Notes under the pieces: generated by a model
The model's database searches: none
The model's input: only the letters and a program-made list of their open reading frames with translations
Told to the model about the DNA's origin: nothing
NCBI GenBank assembly: GCA_039714835.1
Contig: JBDLIN010000216.1
Span: 1 to 6,512 of the forward strand
Direction of reading: 5' to 3'
DNA: 6,512 nucleotides
From: SZUA-22 sp039714835
Lineage (GTDB): Bacteria > Bacteroidota > Ignavibacteria > Ignavibacteriales > Melioribacteraceae
Shown: positions 6,059 through 6,512 of the stretch, piece by piece
Layout of the letters: every line of letters begins with the position of its first letter
Position numbering within the stretch: the first letter of the stretch is position 1
Program-made: the position numbers and the translations under genes

Positions 6059-6512
6059 TTAAAAGAAACTGGCCATATTTATATGAATTTTTGAATTATT
6101 AAAATCGAAGGATTCTTCTTCAAATTTACCAATGGCATAACTCATATTGATTCTTCCAACTTTTGTTAAAAAAGAATATCCCAAGCCTAAACCAAAATTA
6201 TTCGTATTGATCTTATTAATATCATTTTTAATGTATGCGTAATCGCTAATACTGTATAGGTATGAGGAGTTGTTGAGTTTATATCGGTATTCCAGGTTAA
6301 ATACACTGTAACCCGAGACAAAGATACTTTCTTCGTTAAAGCCTCTGATACTGTTTACACCGCCAATTCTGTACAATTCATTAACGAACAGGTTGTCGGA
6401 GATCAGGTTGCCGGTTTGGTTCTGGATAAAGATATAGTTTCGTTTGTTAATTTTCCAAAGATAATCCAGCTTAAAGGTAAAAGTTGTTTGATTTGTTTTA
6501 TCATTATTTGAT
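6059..6512 (-). CDS. Omp85/BamA-like outer-membrane barrel protein, C-terminal part only
   Basis: The C-terminal 150 residues are visible; the frame stays open to the right edge of the window, so the start lies outside. A TTG at 6374-6376 within the frame is a Leu codon, not a start. The segment L-Y-R-I-G-G-V-N-S-I-R-G-F-N-E-E-S (visible residues 46-62) carries the I/V-R-G-F motif (55-58) of the Omp85 superfamily loop 6, which is conserved in BamA, TamA and related surface-antigen proteins. The rest alternates barrel strands and turns, including N-L-E-Y-R-Y and G-L-G-L-G-Y-S-F-L-T-K-V-G. It ends in N-M-A-S-F-F, with the terminal aromatic residue expected of an outer-membrane barrel. Such proteins fold or secrete other outer-membrane proteins or lipids; which subfamily this is cannot be told without the N-terminal (POTRA or other) region. 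It lies 319 bases upstream of susC on the same strand and is probably not part of that operon. Confidence 0.85.
   Translation of the reverse strand, partial: SNNDKTNQTTFTFKLDYLWKINKRNYIFIQNQTGNLISDNLFVNELYRIGGVNSIRGFNEESIFVSGYSVFNLEYRYKLNNSSYLYSISDYAYIKNDINKINTNNFGLGLGYSFLTKVGRINMSYAIGKFEEESFDFNNSKIHINMASFF

Noticed and set aside
5972..6094. A 40-codon plus-strand open frame in the intergenic gap
   Set aside because: It overlaps the 3' end of the Omp85-like gene in the opposite direction, has no leader signal, and open frames of this size are expected by chance in AT-rich DNA.
6374..6376. TTG as the start of the Omp85-like protein
   Set aside because: The frame remains open upstream to the window edge with barrel-like sequence, and the codon lies inside the conserved L-Y-R-I-G-G segment, so it encodes an internal leucine.
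1..6512. CRISPR array, insertion sequence, tRNA or rRNA
   Set aside because: I saw no regularly spaced long repeats, no transposase or terminal inverted repeats, and no cloverleaf or rRNA-like stretch on either strand.

Overview
The window is AT-rich DNA from a member of the Bacteroidota, most likely a flavobacterium. The evidence is a SusC/SusD outer-membrane uptake pair, lipoprotein signals followed by acidic residues, start codons in A/T-rich leaders with no Shine-Dalgarno sequence, and a flavobacterial style Omp85-type barrel protein. All recognisable genes lie on the minus strand, so transcription runs from the right end to the left end.

Layout in the direction of transcription. At the right edge (6059-6512) is the 3' end of an Omp85/BamA-like outer-membrane barrel gene whose 5' part lies outside the window. 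A 319-base AT-rich gap (5740-6058) follows. It has no convincing gene and probably carries the promoter and control sites of the next operon. That operon holds a SusC-family TonB-dependent transporter (2542-5739), a SusD-family surface lipoprotein (1050-2522, 19 bases after susC) and a third surface lipoprotein (285-992, 57 bases after susD). A perfect 10-bp hairpin lies between susD and the third gene. A strong intrinsic terminator (223-256) closes the operon. The remaining left end (1-222) is non-coding, with short repeats and small dyads.

How the genes work together. SusC forms the outer-membrane barrel, energised through TonB. SusD is the lid that captures ligand at the cell surface. The third lipoprotein sits where SusE/SusF-type accessory binding proteins usually lie and may also bind the ligand. 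No glycoside hydrolase, peptidase, sulfatase or regulator is in view, so the substrate cannot be named. SusC has no N-terminal STN signalling domain, so direct FecI/FecR-type sigma control through this receptor is unlikely.

No wholly new system is evident. The points most worth a second look are a canonical EF-hand-type loop inside the SusC barrel, the unassigned two-domain lipoprotein with a Y-D-A-Y-G-D-G motif, the hairpin before it, and three TTCAGA repeats plus an 8-bp dyad upstream of susC.
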